64,000 nt of DNA from NCBI RefSeq assembly GCF_002234675.1, contig NC_019868.2, positions 4,496,433 to 4,560,432 on the forward strand. The letters are read 5' to 3'. A program made the position numbers and the translations under genes. The DNA is from Oryzias latipes. Lineage: Eukaryota; Chordata; Actinopteri; Beloniformes; Adrianichthyidae. This document shows, piece by piece, positions 35,061 through 45,997 of this stretch. The stretch's first letter is position 1. Each line of letters opens with the position of its first letter. The notes below the pieces were generated by a model that was given only the letters and a program-made list of their open reading frames with translations, had not been told where the DNA came from and made no database searches.

Positions 35061-35114
35061 CGATGACTTTAATCCCCCCAAAAAGCTTTATTCACAGATG
35101 ACAGTTACAGGAAC

Positions 35115-35251
<137 letters not shown>

Positions 35252-36639
35252 TGCTGAGAGGTTTGATTACCATCAAAGCTGGTAATTAATTCCTTCACCT
35301 TCAGAGTCATGATCTATGCATCTTCGGAAAAGGCAATTAGAGTTTGTAAAAACTTGTCAGCCCACAGCAAGGTGCTAATAAGATGATTTGAGAACATTTC
35401 TATTGTGTGTCTGATTCTGGTAAATGTGCACAGTAAAGAATTAAAAAACAAATTAGGGAGTTAATACAAAATGAAGTCACAGAAGAAGCCAAGTTGCTGT
35501 TGGATTCCATCATTTCTTAAAACTTCAGTAAAAAGTTCAAACAGCAGCCTTTTATTTATCTCATGCTCAGGGATTAAAAGATTAATACCTATTCTGGCCA
35601 CAAGAGGGAGCCCAAGAACAACTCATCTTTTCTGACCAGATACAAAAATACTCTTGCAGCATTTCTTCATTTCATCCACTTGCAGACAAATAGATCCATT
35701 TCCGTGGCGGTTCTACACTAACTTACTCCCGGGGCGAATACCCCCCCCCCCCCCCCCCGACAAATTTGATGACATCCTTAAGTGTTCCCTATCTTTATTT
35801 GGCTGTTTTACACAAATGCATCAATGAGTGTATTTGATTTTATAATGCATGAATTTTATAAACTCGTATTACAGGGGGGTCAAACTTAGACACACAGGGG
35901 GCCTAAATTAAAAACACACTTAAGGTTGCGGGCGGAACGAGATAAAAATTTATTGAACACACTTAAGCTAAACTTTTAAACCTTTAAAACTGAACTTTTT
36001 GAGCATAAATATAAATAAAAACAGGAATATTAATCTGGAATAAATCAAGTTAAACCTTAAATAACGTATAATATTTTGCTCTCCATAAAACTATATTCTG
36101 TACAAATATGAACATGCAGAACAAACCAAACAAAGCTTGGAAATATTAATAATTTGAAATAACAAATCAAATCATTCCGTATTCTTTATTCTTTGCTCTT
36201 TTATCATTTTTAGCAATAAGCTAATTTCTGATTGGTGTGTGACGTCCTGTCTGTGTGAATCGTGTCAGAGGGATGATTTTTCAAAAAAAACCTGTTATTG
36301 TGAATATCATTTTTAAGTCTTATTTAAGTCTTAAAACATTCAAAACTAAATCATAGAACTCCAAAAATATTTGCCATTTTCTAATATTGTGCAACACCAA
36401 CAGTAAAAATCCTACATTCAAACCTCAATCCATTCAACAAAAAACAATGATCAATTTTTTTATGATCTCATGATCAAAGTGCAGCTGTTTTCCCGCATTT
36501 CCTGCTTTCTTTATGTCAAATAATGACACAAACTAAACGACAGAAAAGACAAGTGACAAAAAGATCTACAATAGTTAGTAAATAACGACATTGTCAACAT
36601 GAGCTGAGTAATGAACAGTGCGCGATGATCCAAGTGTTG
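35252..36639. other. AT-rich intergenic DNA
   Basis: No gene seen. It includes an 18-nt C run (35741-35758) and AT-rich sequence with short poorly defined repeats. Confidence 0.5.
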
Positions 36640-37366
36640 CGTAATAAAAATCGGTTTTAAAATCGCTGCATTGGCTCCCTGTACATTTCAGGATTGATTT
36701 TAAAATTCTTTTAATGGTTTATAAATGTTTTTGGCCCTCTTATTTAAATTATATTATTTTAAAATATGAGCCCTCGCGGACCCTGAGGTCCTCCGGTGTT
36801 GGCCTCTTAGTTGTTCCGAAGGTGAGGACCAAAACTTATGGTGAGGCTTCGTTCTGCCATTACGGTCCTCGCCTATGGAACGGCCTGCCGGAGAACCTCA
36901 GGGTCACAGAGACTGTGGAAGTTTTTAAGAAGAGGCGCAAGACCCACCTTTTAAATTTAGCTTTTAGTTGATTTTAACTGCTAATTTATTCTATTAGTTT
37001 TAGTATTGGCAATTTTATTTATTTAATTTCATTTCATGCATCTTTTTTCTCAATTTTAAGGTTTTATATACATCTTGTATCTTTAGTTTTAGTATCTTAT
37101 CATGATTTTAGCCCCAGTCTTTCTTGTGGGGATCTTTTCCTCCAGGGCTTGCCGGCTTGGTCAGCGGTTGTTGCTGCAGTTCTTGCCCTTGCTGGGGCAG
37201 CTGGGGTCTAATTTTGCAGCTTCACGGCTGTGAAGTGGACCCCAGTGTTGTCCCAGTCTGGGTGGGCGCTGTGGCGATGTTCCAATGGCCAAGCTGGCTC
37301 CTGGTATGAAAGGATTCCCAAATACTGTTTCCTCACAGCAGAGCCAAGCCATACTTGTTTGTTTGC

Positions 37367-37398
<32 letters not shown>

Positions 37399-37600
37399 AG
37401 TTACATAGTCATTATTCTTTGTACGTGGGGGCCATGGGTCATGTGTTTTAACGGAGGGGAGTGGGAAGGGTGAAGGGTGGGTAGGGTTTTTACTGTAATG
37501 TTGTGTGTTTTCTGTTTTTAATGTTTAAGCGCTTCGAGCTGCAAAAAATGCATGAGAAGCGCTATTTTATAAATAAAGTTTGATTTGATTTGATTTGATT
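36640..37600 (+). mobile_element. 5'-truncated L2-like LINE
   Basis: The plus-strand frame ending at 36971 encodes YEPSRTLRSSGVGLLVVPKV, KTYGEASFCHYGPRLWNGLP and TVEVFKKRRKTHLLNLAFS, the conserved C-terminus of a fish L2-type LINE ORF2. Just upstream, 'ctgcattggctccctgtaca' (LHWLPVHF-like) continues the match. A 3' UTR of about 600 bp follows and ends in (TTTGA)n at 37578-37600, the usual tail of this family. Its 3' UTR matches 27719-28282. Confidence 0.85.
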
Positions 37601-37929
37601 AATAGCAGCTGTGCTCCTCGCAGCCTAAGCCCACTACCCCTCCCCTTTTTCTTCTCTATGACAGGGGGGGGCGCAGCTGCGGGGGGGGGGGGGGGGGCGC
37701 TAATTCTGTGGTTTTAGGCCGTTCCAAAGTCTGTGAAATAATAAATAACAAAAAAAACGATAGTGCGGCTATTATTCTTTTCTTCCAAGCACGTGGATGC
37801 CGCCCCCCATTGAAGTTGCACTCCGGGCAATTGCCCGTATTGCCCATTCCTAAAACCGCTACTGATCCATGTACATCATTGTTTTCCTCCTCTTAGCTGG
37901 AATCTGGATCTAAACTGTACGGCTGGATG
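37601..37929. other. Unassigned low-complexity DNA
   Basis: G runs near 37665 and 37680-37697, then sequence with 'gcaattgcccgtattgccc' that looks like a transposon remnant of unknown type. No gene seen. Confidence 0.35.
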
Positions 37930-38225
37930 GCTCTGATATTGCCCATCATTTTTGTAGCACCACTAATGTAAACTTGGGTTTGCGGTGGACTGTAAGCTAG
38001 CAGGATAGAGCGTAAACAGATGGATGATGGCAAATGGTGGTGGGCTTGCTCTGGGCCAAAGTCTACCCACAAGTCAGAGGTGAATTTCTGATGAACTTCT
38101 GCCGTTCTGCAGAATTTATTTCCTGCTAAATTACACAGGTTTTTAGATTTTAGCCAAAAACTGCATAATCATGGTTAAAAGACCACTGAGAACTCTCTGA
38201 AAACTGATCAAGTGGACTTTCAAGG
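37930..38225 (+). repeat. Dispersed repeat family B, copy 2
   Basis: Shares 'gaggtgaatttctgatgaac', 'ctgcagaat' and 'aaaagaccactgagaac' with 25854-26200 in the same order, with moderate divergence. Confidence 0.5.
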
Positions 38226-38549
38226 ATGAAGAGGAAACAAACACACACACACATTTAATATGTTTTTAAAGAGCAAACAAAAATTACACATCAAATCTGT
38301 ATATTTCATCCTTTTTTAAATAAACCATTTGCTACATTGCTAATCCATATCAAATACTAAAAAGATATAAAAGGTTAATAAACAGCAGTTTAGGTGGTAA
38401 TGTTTTATTCAGACTCCATAAAAACTCTCCTTCCTCTAGTTGCATCCACTGAAGGACCTCTTTACTCATCCTGACCTTAACCCCCGTCACTACTTTGGTC
38501 AGCAAAGTGAAACTTTCCAGGTGAGTAGCAAACTACTTGTAGTGAGCCC

Positions 38550-38640
38550 CACCTTTGCCCAAAAGCAGCTGGGATAGGCTCCAGCAACCCTGTGACCGTG
38601 AGCGGGGTGGAGCAGGTCTAGATGATGGATGGATGGATGT
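38550..38640 (+). mobile_element. SINE-like repeat tail
   Basis: 'agctgggataggctccagca' and 'ccctgtgaccgtgagcgg' followed by GGATGGATGGATG match the 3' end of the SINE-like repeats at 27585 and 45095. Only the tail is present. Confidence 0.6.
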
Positions 38641-39220
38641 CATGTAAACAATGTGGATGTAGATGAAACTGAACTGTCCTTTTTCTCCATGCCAGGCATT
38701 TCTCTTGCTTCTATCTTCAGGATCTGGCCAATGAGCCGAGCACAGAGTCTTTAAAAACAAAGCAATCCCTGAAAACACGGTGCATTGCATCACCATAACG
38801 CTGTGAAAGTCAGCCGTCTGTTCGAAACAGCAGCATTTTCAGATTTAGTTCATCTTTGCAGATCGACATCAGTCTTCTGCTCTGATGAGACGGGATTCTC
38901 ATGAAACGTTCTATTGGTACACAAATAAAAAAGTTAGCTACTGTCTATTAAAACGTATGTTTTTAGTGCTAAACTAGTGAGACCTTGAGGGACAAGTAAA
39001 ACGAATAGACTACAAAACAAATAATAATTGGATAAAATAGTTATAAATAGTACTGATATTATTAATATCATTGACCATAACATAACACAAATACAATAAT
39101 TATACGTTATCATTTTGAGATGATCATTGAGCCTTTTTGTGCAATGGTTTTTCTTAGGTATTTATTTTGTTATAAAGTACTATAAAGTACAGAGAATCCT
39201 TTTTCTACTTCTGACTTTAG
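38641..39220. other. Intergenic DNA, nothing recognised
   Basis: AT-rich, without a coding exon or a defined repeat that I can name. Confidence 0.4.
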
Positions 39221-39915
39221 TTTGGTTTGGTTCAGGGTCATTCTTTGGAGTTGTTTGATATTTGGGTTTAAGCTCAGGTTCCTTTCAGATTTTAGTTTAG
39301 GTTCTGGTTTTAGTTTAAGTATTGGCTTTAGATCAATGTCTTTTGCGTAATGTTCCTATTTTTGTATAGTTCTGGGTTTGGTTCTTGTTCTAGATGTAGA
39401 AATGCTTTTTCAATTTTGTTTTTTGTTCAGGCTTTACATTTAAAGGTGTAGGTAAAGTTCTAGTTTCAATTTTGGTTCTGAACTTACTGCAGTGCGTTTT
39501 TTCAGGTTCCACTTTTTGTTTTTTGTTTTAATTAATTTTTGTTTTGTTTGTTTTAATGCTGGTTTCAGTTCAGGTTTGGGTTTTGGTTTTAGGGTTGATG
39601 TTTTGTCAGATTGAGGTTGTGGTTTGGATTTAGGTTGTGGTTTTTGTTTCTGGTTTGATGTCAGGTTTTCTTTTTTAGGTTCAGGTTTGGGCTTTAGCTT
39701 TGGTTCTCTTTTTGGTTCAGGTTCTGGTTTTAATTCTATTACTTTTAGTTCAGGTTCCCTTTCAGAAGGTTCATGCTTTTGTCAGGCTCTGGTGCCGTTT
39801 TTTTTTTTTTTTTCAGGTTTTGGTTCCAGTCCAGGCTGTCTTTTTTGAGGTTCTGATTCAAAGTCAAGTTCTTGCCTTAGTTGAGGTTCGGTTTGTTCAG
39901 GTTCCTTACTTCTGA
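39220..39915. repeat. G/T-rich degenerate repeat upstream of ATOH8
   Basis: About 700 bp built from variants of 'ggttcaggttttggttttag' with strong strand asymmetry: the plus strand is G- and T-rich and poor in C. The unit length is irregular (roughly 6-20 bp). It ends about 100 bp before the CpG-rich 5' region of ATOH8. No coding claim is made. Confidence 0.75.
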
Positions 39916-39989
39916 TTGACTCTGCAGGGTAGTGATGGTTCTGGTCGGTGGGGGGGTTGTTGAGGAATGCATTGTGTCAATGGGAACCC

Positions 39990-40728
39990 CTAACAGCCGC
40001 AGAAAACCCAACATGTGTGCGCGCGTGCGTGTGCGCGCGCACGAGCTCCGCCAGTCCGACGCCAGTCGGCAGCGGGAGCGCGGATCTCTTCTCGCTGCAG
40101 ACTCTCTGTGGAAGCGGCTGCTGGTGGTCACGGAGCCGCACGGACACGCTCGAAACCGGTTCAAAAGTCCAGGAGAAAAAGGCGGATGTTAAACCCGGAT
40201 CAGAACTTTATGTCTGCACAGTTCGATTGGGAACTGGGCCGGAATAGGACTTAAACTGACGCTTATAACTTCAGAGGAACCGGTACCGGAGACTTCCCCC
40301 GGGTCTTGTTCCCGAGTTCATCTGGAGTGCGTGTGAGCTCCTGCGGCGTTAAACCCGGTTCTTTCGCGGTTCGTGGGGCACAGAGGTTCGGCACCGGTCC
40401 CTGGTTATGAGGGGCTGGACAGTGACCGTGGCGCGCGCGCGTGCCTGAGGTTATTCACGGCGCAGAAATGCAGACAGGCTGGAGCCAGACTGCGCTGCAC
40501 GCGGTCGTGCGCGCGCTGCAACAGATGTTGGTGTGATGCGGATCTGCGTGGATGCTGCAGACAGAGCGGAGCCACGCGGGACCTGCTGCCTCCCTTCTAC
40601 AAACATCCTGTGAACGCGCTCCGTGCACGAGTGCGGTTTGTTCTGGACCGGTTCTGGCCTGGTTTGAAGTCGGCCCTCTAAACTCAGTCAGAGAGTCCAG
40701 AAAGTTCCGTTTGGAGTGGACCCTGAGA
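39990..40728 (+). promoter_or_regulatory. ATOH8 CpG-rich promoter / 5' UTR region
   Basis: A GC- and CpG-rich block, including alternating 'gcgcgcgtgcgtgtgcgcgc', directly precedes the ATOH8 start codon, as expected for a developmental regulator. Upstream ATGs are present, one of them (40552) in frame with the coding sequence. Confidence 0.55.
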
Positions 40729-43700
40729 ATGAAGAACCCAGCACCCCCCACTGATGCGTGGAGCTCCCTGCACAGAGAGCGGGGGGAGACACCTAGCGCC
40801 AAGAAGTTCAAGAGGAAGTCCAGGGAGCCCAAAAGGCTGCTGAACACCGCGCCCCCCCCTCTGGACTTGTCAGATGTGGACTCCTCAGAGGACACCCTCA
40901 TGGGCACACGTTACGTCAGCAAGCTGGCCCCCCTGCACAGACAGCTGATGATGTCTAAGGACATGTCTGACGAGGCGGGGGCTCAGATCAGGGCCCTGGA
41001 CATGAGAACTGGCAGTAACGGGCCTGTGCTCGGCGCCAAGGCGTCCCAGCCCCCCTTCTCGCTGTCGACTCAGGAGATCTCCCACTGGCCCCCTTCCATC
41101 TCCCAGCCGCTGTCTGGCAGACTTAAGCTGGGCCCCCCTTCCTCCTTTCCCGCAGGGTCGGGCTTCCCTCATCAGGTATTCTCTGTGGAGACCTCCCCAC
41201 CATGTCAATCTGGGCCCAGAACGCACCTGTCCCCCCAGTCCCCTCCATGCCTGGACCACAGTGAAGGCCCACTCCTGTCGCCCAAGGTGAGTGTGACCAT
41301 CACAGTTTAAACGGTCTCAGTGGGGGGGATTTTGGAGCTGGTCCAACCAGATCAGAGGAGTTGGGGTTGGTTTCAATCATTTGTGCTAGAACCCTGGGTG
41401 CAGAACCTGGGGGTTGAGTCGGGTTCACAGAGGACCCCCCCCCCTGTGGGTTTCTATGGTTACCGCTGAGGTCCAAGTTGTCTCTGGCTGTCATGAAGGC
41501 CTGAAGACCACAGTTCCTCTGATGAACAGACACTAAAGGGAGAAAGAGCTGCACCTCTGACATCAGTCTCTCTCTGCTTCCAGGAGTCCCCCAGGAAACG
41601 AGCCGGGATCGATGCAGATCCACGAGGCCCGGAGGTCAAAGCCATCCAGCAGACCAGGAGGCTGCTGGCCAATGCCAGGGAGAGAACGCGCGTCCACACC
41701 ATCAGCGCTGCATTTGAGGCTCTGAGGAAGCAGGTGAGTCCCTGAGCCAGAGCTCAGACCAGAACCGGCCTTTCTGGGTCTGAAGGATGCAAGTCGTCCC
41801 ATCCATCACTAAACCCAGATGAACAAAGAAAGCATCTGAGGAGTTCAGCACAACTTTGCACTTGACCCGGACCCGGTCTACATGGACCTGCCGGTTCAGA
41901 CCTCACAGCCTCCCTCAGTCTTGCAGCCTTGGTCCCAGTTCTGTTGGCTCCTGTCTCCAGCATGAGGACATGTAGTGGTCTTCATGACGGCTTATTCCTT
42001 AACCCTTGTGCTATCCTATGGGGTCCAGATGACCCGATCCTTACATTGACGTGTTCTCCCTACCATGACAAAGGTGGATAAAGGTGAAAAGATTTCATGT
42101 AATCCATGGACACCAGTGAAGATCACAAATCATTGAAGAAAAAAGGTTCAGAGCACTGTCTAGTGGGTCTGGATGACCCAACTCCCAACGTTAAAGTGCC
42201 TAGGATAGCACAAGGGTTAAGGGATGAATAAGGGGGTTACTTTTTAGGAGACTTCTGATGTTCTTCACCACAAACTGAGGAGCCGAGGACAGACTCAGTA
42301 CTTCACGTTCTTCAGTCAGGTCCTTCACATGAGAGGTTGATGTCAAACCTCGTCTGCATTCATCAGTTTGTTTTCCTGTCTTGGAGGGTGGCTGTGACCC
42401 ATGACCTTCTCCCGACCCGCAGGTGCCCTGTTACTCGTACGGCCAGAAGCTCTCCAAGCTGGCCATCCTCCGCATCGCCTGCAACTACATCCTGTCTCTG
42501 GCTCAGCTGGCGGAGCTGCACCCCGGCTCGGACCGCAGCGGATTCACCGAGTGCGTGGACCAGTGCACCAGGACGCTGCAGGCCGAGGGCCGCAGCAAGA
42601 AAAGGAAGGTGAGGGAGGTCCGCACTGGCCGGCGTGCATGTGAGGCCGGCGTGCACAATCATGTGAAGGACAGAGTTCTGAGATGAGACATTTCCGTGCA
42701 GTTCTGCCAGCGCACACACAAACACGCACCAGACTTGCGCTTCCACACAATAATCAAACCCGCAGCTCTTTACTTATGTGAGGCTGTCCTCAAATGATAC
42801 GGACGCTCAAGAGTCGTACTGAGCACGTGCAGCCCCCGCAGTCGGGTTCTCCTTCACATGTAAACTAGCTGAGAGATTTTTCCTGCTGCTAGTGCACGTG
42901 CGTGTGCATGAGAGGCGCAGACAGCAGATGTTTAGAGTGGAAGGGAAGTGGAGCTGGCGCCATGAAGGGCAGAGGGCAGAAAGAAGGCACGCGAGCTCAA
43001 CCACACACAACCATACTCTCACACACACACACTTTTGGCACATTCCCCAGCAGCCCCCCACCCACCCCCACATTCCCCTGATCTCCCTGCTGCCCCGGCT
43101 CTCCGACGGGGAGGAGGAAAACAGTCATCGTCAGCCTGTCAGACAGCAGCAGCTGGTGGACAGAGGGGCGTGCACGTGTGTTTTCTGTGCTATTTCCTCA
43201 GAAATTGTGCAGCTGTTAACCCCCTCCCCCCCCCCCCACACACACACACACACACAGCTTCATCTGGAGGACGTTTTGAACACCTGAGATCAGGAAATCA
43301 AGGACTGTGATAAAGCGAACAGCCACAAGAGGGTGCTGCTGCACCATGTGCCTGGTGAAAAGTGCAAGTGCGTCTGCTCCTCTAATCCTTGTGCTATCTT
43401 ATGGGGTCCAGATGACCCCACCCTCATATTTAAGTGTTCTCCCTACCATGACAAAGGTGGATAAAGGTGGAAAGATTTCATGTAATCCATGGACACCAGT
43501 GAAGATCACAAATCATTGAAGAAAAAAGGGTCTAGATGACCCAACTCCCAACATTAACGTGACTAGGATAGCACAAGGGTACGGTGGCCCAGAAGGGTCA
43601 CACGACAACACATTAACTTTATACACAACACACTAACTTTACACACAACACACTAACTTTACACACAACACACTAACTTTGTGACATTACTTTCTGTTAG

Positions 43701-45997
43701 GTAGTTAGCTGCTCAGCCCAGTAGAAATTTCAGAATAAAAGCACTTCAATTGCTGCTTTACTTCCGTTGTGAGTTAATGTGTTGTGAGGTAAGTTAATGT
43801 GTTGTGTTGTGACCCTTCTGGGCCATGAGTTAATGTGTTGTGTTGTGAGTTAATGTGTTGTGTTGTGAGTTATTGTGTTGTGTTGTGAGTTAATGTGTTG
43901 TGTTGTGAGCTATTGTGTTGTGTTGTGAGTTAATGTGTTGTGTGTTAAGTTAATGTGTTGTGTGTTAAGTTAATGTGTTGTGTGTAAAGTTAATGTGTTG
44001 TGTGTAAAGTTAGTGTGTTGTGTGTAAAGTTAGTGTGTTGTGTATAAAGTTAATGTGTTGTGTGTAAAGTTAATGTGTTGTGTGTAAAGTTAGTGTGTTG
44101 TGTATAAAGTTAATGTGTTGTGTTGTGACCCTTCTGGGCCACCGTACAAGGGATAAAGAAGGAACAGTAGGAAGAAATGAATTTATCAATATGCTGCAGA
44201 TGTGCTTTTGACATTGAAGGATGGTAGGTTAGTGATGTTTGCACTGAGCAGCAGTGGATGCAGTTTGTTTTTGTCTTTGACAGACAGGCCACCAAACCAG
44301 CATACAAAGAAAAACATTAAAAGACTCTTGATGAGACTGAAAAAACATACAAACGAATTTGTTAGAAACTTTGACAGAGGCCATCAGTCTTAGCAGTTGT
44401 GTTTTTTGTTGGTATAGTTTCACTATAGATTCTGCGTTTGTGTCAAATTTTAGGGTGGAGTCAAACACAGTGCCTAAGCACTTGTAGTTTTCAACAACTT
44501 CAGCCTCCCGCCGGGAATGGAGCTCGCTTAGGGTTTCACTTTAGTTCTTCTGAAATCAATTATGAGTCCTTTTGTTTTCTCCACATTCAGCTCTAAAAAA
44601 AGTTTTCATCACACCAGTTTTACACAATCCGACAAGGCACTGCCATGGTCCAGCTCCGGTTCTGGTTCTAAATGCGATATTTTCCAGGAAAAAAATCTCG
44701 ATATTTACTGACATCTAGTGGTTAGTTGAGAGATGACAGGTACATGGAAACGTCTGAGTAGATATTCAGGAAGAAATTTAGAACTTAACAGTAGAAGCAG
44801 TAAGTTATTTAGAAAGGACTTATTCAGAACCCAGGACACCTCAATGTGATACAGAACCGAGCACATGAAGGAACACAGCCCATCATGTTCCTCCTTTTAG
44901 GGGTTCTGGGGAGCAGCAGCCTCAGTGGGAATGTTGAAACCTCCTACTTTCAGAATTCATTCCAGTGCGGTTCTTCTCAGCTGACTCCTTCTGTTTTAAG
45001 CCTCGGCTGCCATAACCATAGACGGGTCCAGTTTGGTCCAGTGAGGCCTGAGGTCTGGAATCCAGCTGTTGGGTTATAAAGAGCAGAACTGAGAAGATGG
45101 GATCTCCGGCTTCCTCCCATCGTCCAAAAACATGCTTCATAGGTTAATTGGCAACTCTACATTGTCCATAGGTGTGAGTGTGAGAGTGAATGGGTGTGTG
45201 ATTGAGGACACTCTACCCTGCGACAGACTGGCGACCTGTCCAGGTTGTCCCCTGCCTTCGTCCACAAGTGGTTGGGATAGGCTCCGGCAGCCCCGTGACC
45301 CCAAAAGAGATAAAACGGAATAGAAAATGAATGAATAACTGAGAAGAACAGCAGTTTTTGTGTGCGTGTGTGTGTTTTTTTTTTTGCTATTGGTAACCCT
45401 TGTGCTATCCTAGCCACTTTAACATTGGGAGTTGGGTCATCTAGACCCAGTAGACAGAGCGCCTAACCTTTTTTCTTCAATGATTTGTGATCTTCACTGG
45501 TGTCCATGGATTACATGAAATCTTTCCACCTTTATCCACCTTTGTCATGGTAGGGAGAACACGTCAAAGTAAGGGTGGAGTCATCTAAGATAGCATAAGA
45601 TTATAACTGCTATGTCAAAGAAGTGCTCAACCCAAAAGTACTAACACAGGTGAGGGTTTCCCCCATACACTCTTAACAGGAAAAGCCTGGATTCAGTTAT
45701 GCTGGTGTGGGAACAGGAACCATTGAAAGAAGATAGGAGACGCGATACATCGAATGCACAGCAGAAGCCTGGACTCTAAAACAAAACACTCCTTAATACT
45801 TATTTACACCGGAGTTGACAAGAAACATTTCATTGAAAAACTGCACTTTGACATTGCAATGTAAAACAGCAAACCAGCTACACACATATAGTGAAAGATG
45901 CACTTTGTGTTCACAGAGGCTCATGTCTCTATTTCAGAACTAAACTGGAGAGCCATGAGGGTTTGGACTGAAGGTTTTCTGTGTGTTTCAGGAGTGA
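40729..45997 (+). CDS. atoh8: ATOH8, atonal-type bHLH transcription factor
   Basis: ATOH8 (Math6) is a nuclear bHLH regulator of neural, muscle, kidney and endothelial development. Exons: 40729-41286, 41584-41733, 42423-42608 and, proposed, 45992-45997; 299 aa. The start MKNPAPPTD followed by KKFKRKSREPKR lines up with the family N-terminus (MK... KKLKRKGKEP). The middle is Pro/Ser-rich. The bHLH spans exons 2-3: basic part RRLLANARERTRVH, helix 1 TISAAFEALRKQ, the loop VPCYSYGQKLSK and helix 2 LAILRIACNYILSLAQLAEL; it closes with CTRTLQAEGRSKKRK. Exon 3 ends AAG then gtgagg. The next acceptor I can find in phase, cag before 45992, gives GAG TGA, so the protein would end KKRKE as in human. 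Alternatively, read-through of exon 3 gives 26 extra codons to TGA 42684-42686. AATAAA at 47077-47082 probably ends the message. Confidence 0.95.
42003..42216 (-). mobile_element. TTAA-flanked MITE, copy 2
   Basis: A 214-bp copy in the opposite orientation to copy 1, with perfect TTAA on both sides (41999-42002, 42217-42220) and intact inverted termini. It lies in ATOH8 intron 2. Confidence 0.85.
42609..43385. other. ATOH8 intron 3, proximal part
   Basis: No separate gene seen. Contains CA-rich and C-rich simple sequence around 43010-43075 and 43220-43260. Confidence 0.4.
43386..43580 (-). mobile_element. TTAA-type MITE, copy 3, hit by another element
   Basis: Orientation as in copy 2. It lacks about 20 bp around 43528 that other copies have. 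Its right terminus (GCACAAGGGT) is cut at 43580 by the element at 43581-44145, and the duplicated end reappears as ACAAGGGA at 44146. Confidence 0.8.
43581..44145. mobile_element. TIR element with inverted minisatellite arms
   Basis: The 565-bp element starts ACGGTGGCCCAGAAGGGTCA and ends with the reverse complement (TGACCCTTCTGGGCCACCGT). It is flanked by ACAAGGGT / ACAAGGGA, an 8-bp target duplication with one mismatch, which points to a hAT-like mechanism. The arms are tandem arrays: left units such as 'cacactaactttacacacaa', right units in opposite orientation such as 'gttaatgtgttgtgtgtaaa'. A copy of the terminal 'gacccttctgggcca' also sits inside at about 43810. A unique core of about 90 bp lies near 43685-43770. 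No protein is encoded. Confidence 0.8.
44200..44645 (-). mobile_element. LINE reverse-transcriptase fragment, minus strand
   Basis: The minus-strand reading has MNVEKTKGLIIDFRRTK, then a VENYKCLGTVFDSTLKFDTN block, then QKTQLLRLMASVKVSNKF. Order and wording match the RT C-terminal half of Rex/L2-group LINEs. Frames are broken. It sits in ATOH8 intron 3. Confidence 0.65.
45095..45340 (+). mobile_element. tRNA-derived SINE-like repeat
   Basis: 'ccggcttcctcccatcgtcc', 'ggttaattggcaactcta', 'gcgacagactggcgacctgt', 'ttgggataggctccggcagc' and a GAATGAAT tail follow in order. The phrase broken at 27719 in the other copy is continuous here. ATOH8 intron 3. Confidence 0.75.
45397..45600 (+). mobile_element. 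TTAA-type MITE, copy 4
   Basis: Orientation as copy 1. Its flanking targets have decayed to GTAA and TTAT, and its right terminus reads TAGCATAAGA, so it is older than copies 1, 2 and 5. ATOH8 intron 3. Confidence 0.75.

Noticed and set aside
40552-40728. An upstream in-frame ATG that would extend ATOH8 by 59 residues
   Set aside because: The extension has no resemblance to the family N-terminus, while MKNPAPPTD at 40729 aligns with it. Not excluded, but less likely.
42609-42686. ATOH8 ending by read-through of exon 3 (26 extra codons)
   Set aside because: The sequence has a strong donor at 42609, and a downstream acceptor restores the family's usual KKRKE ending.
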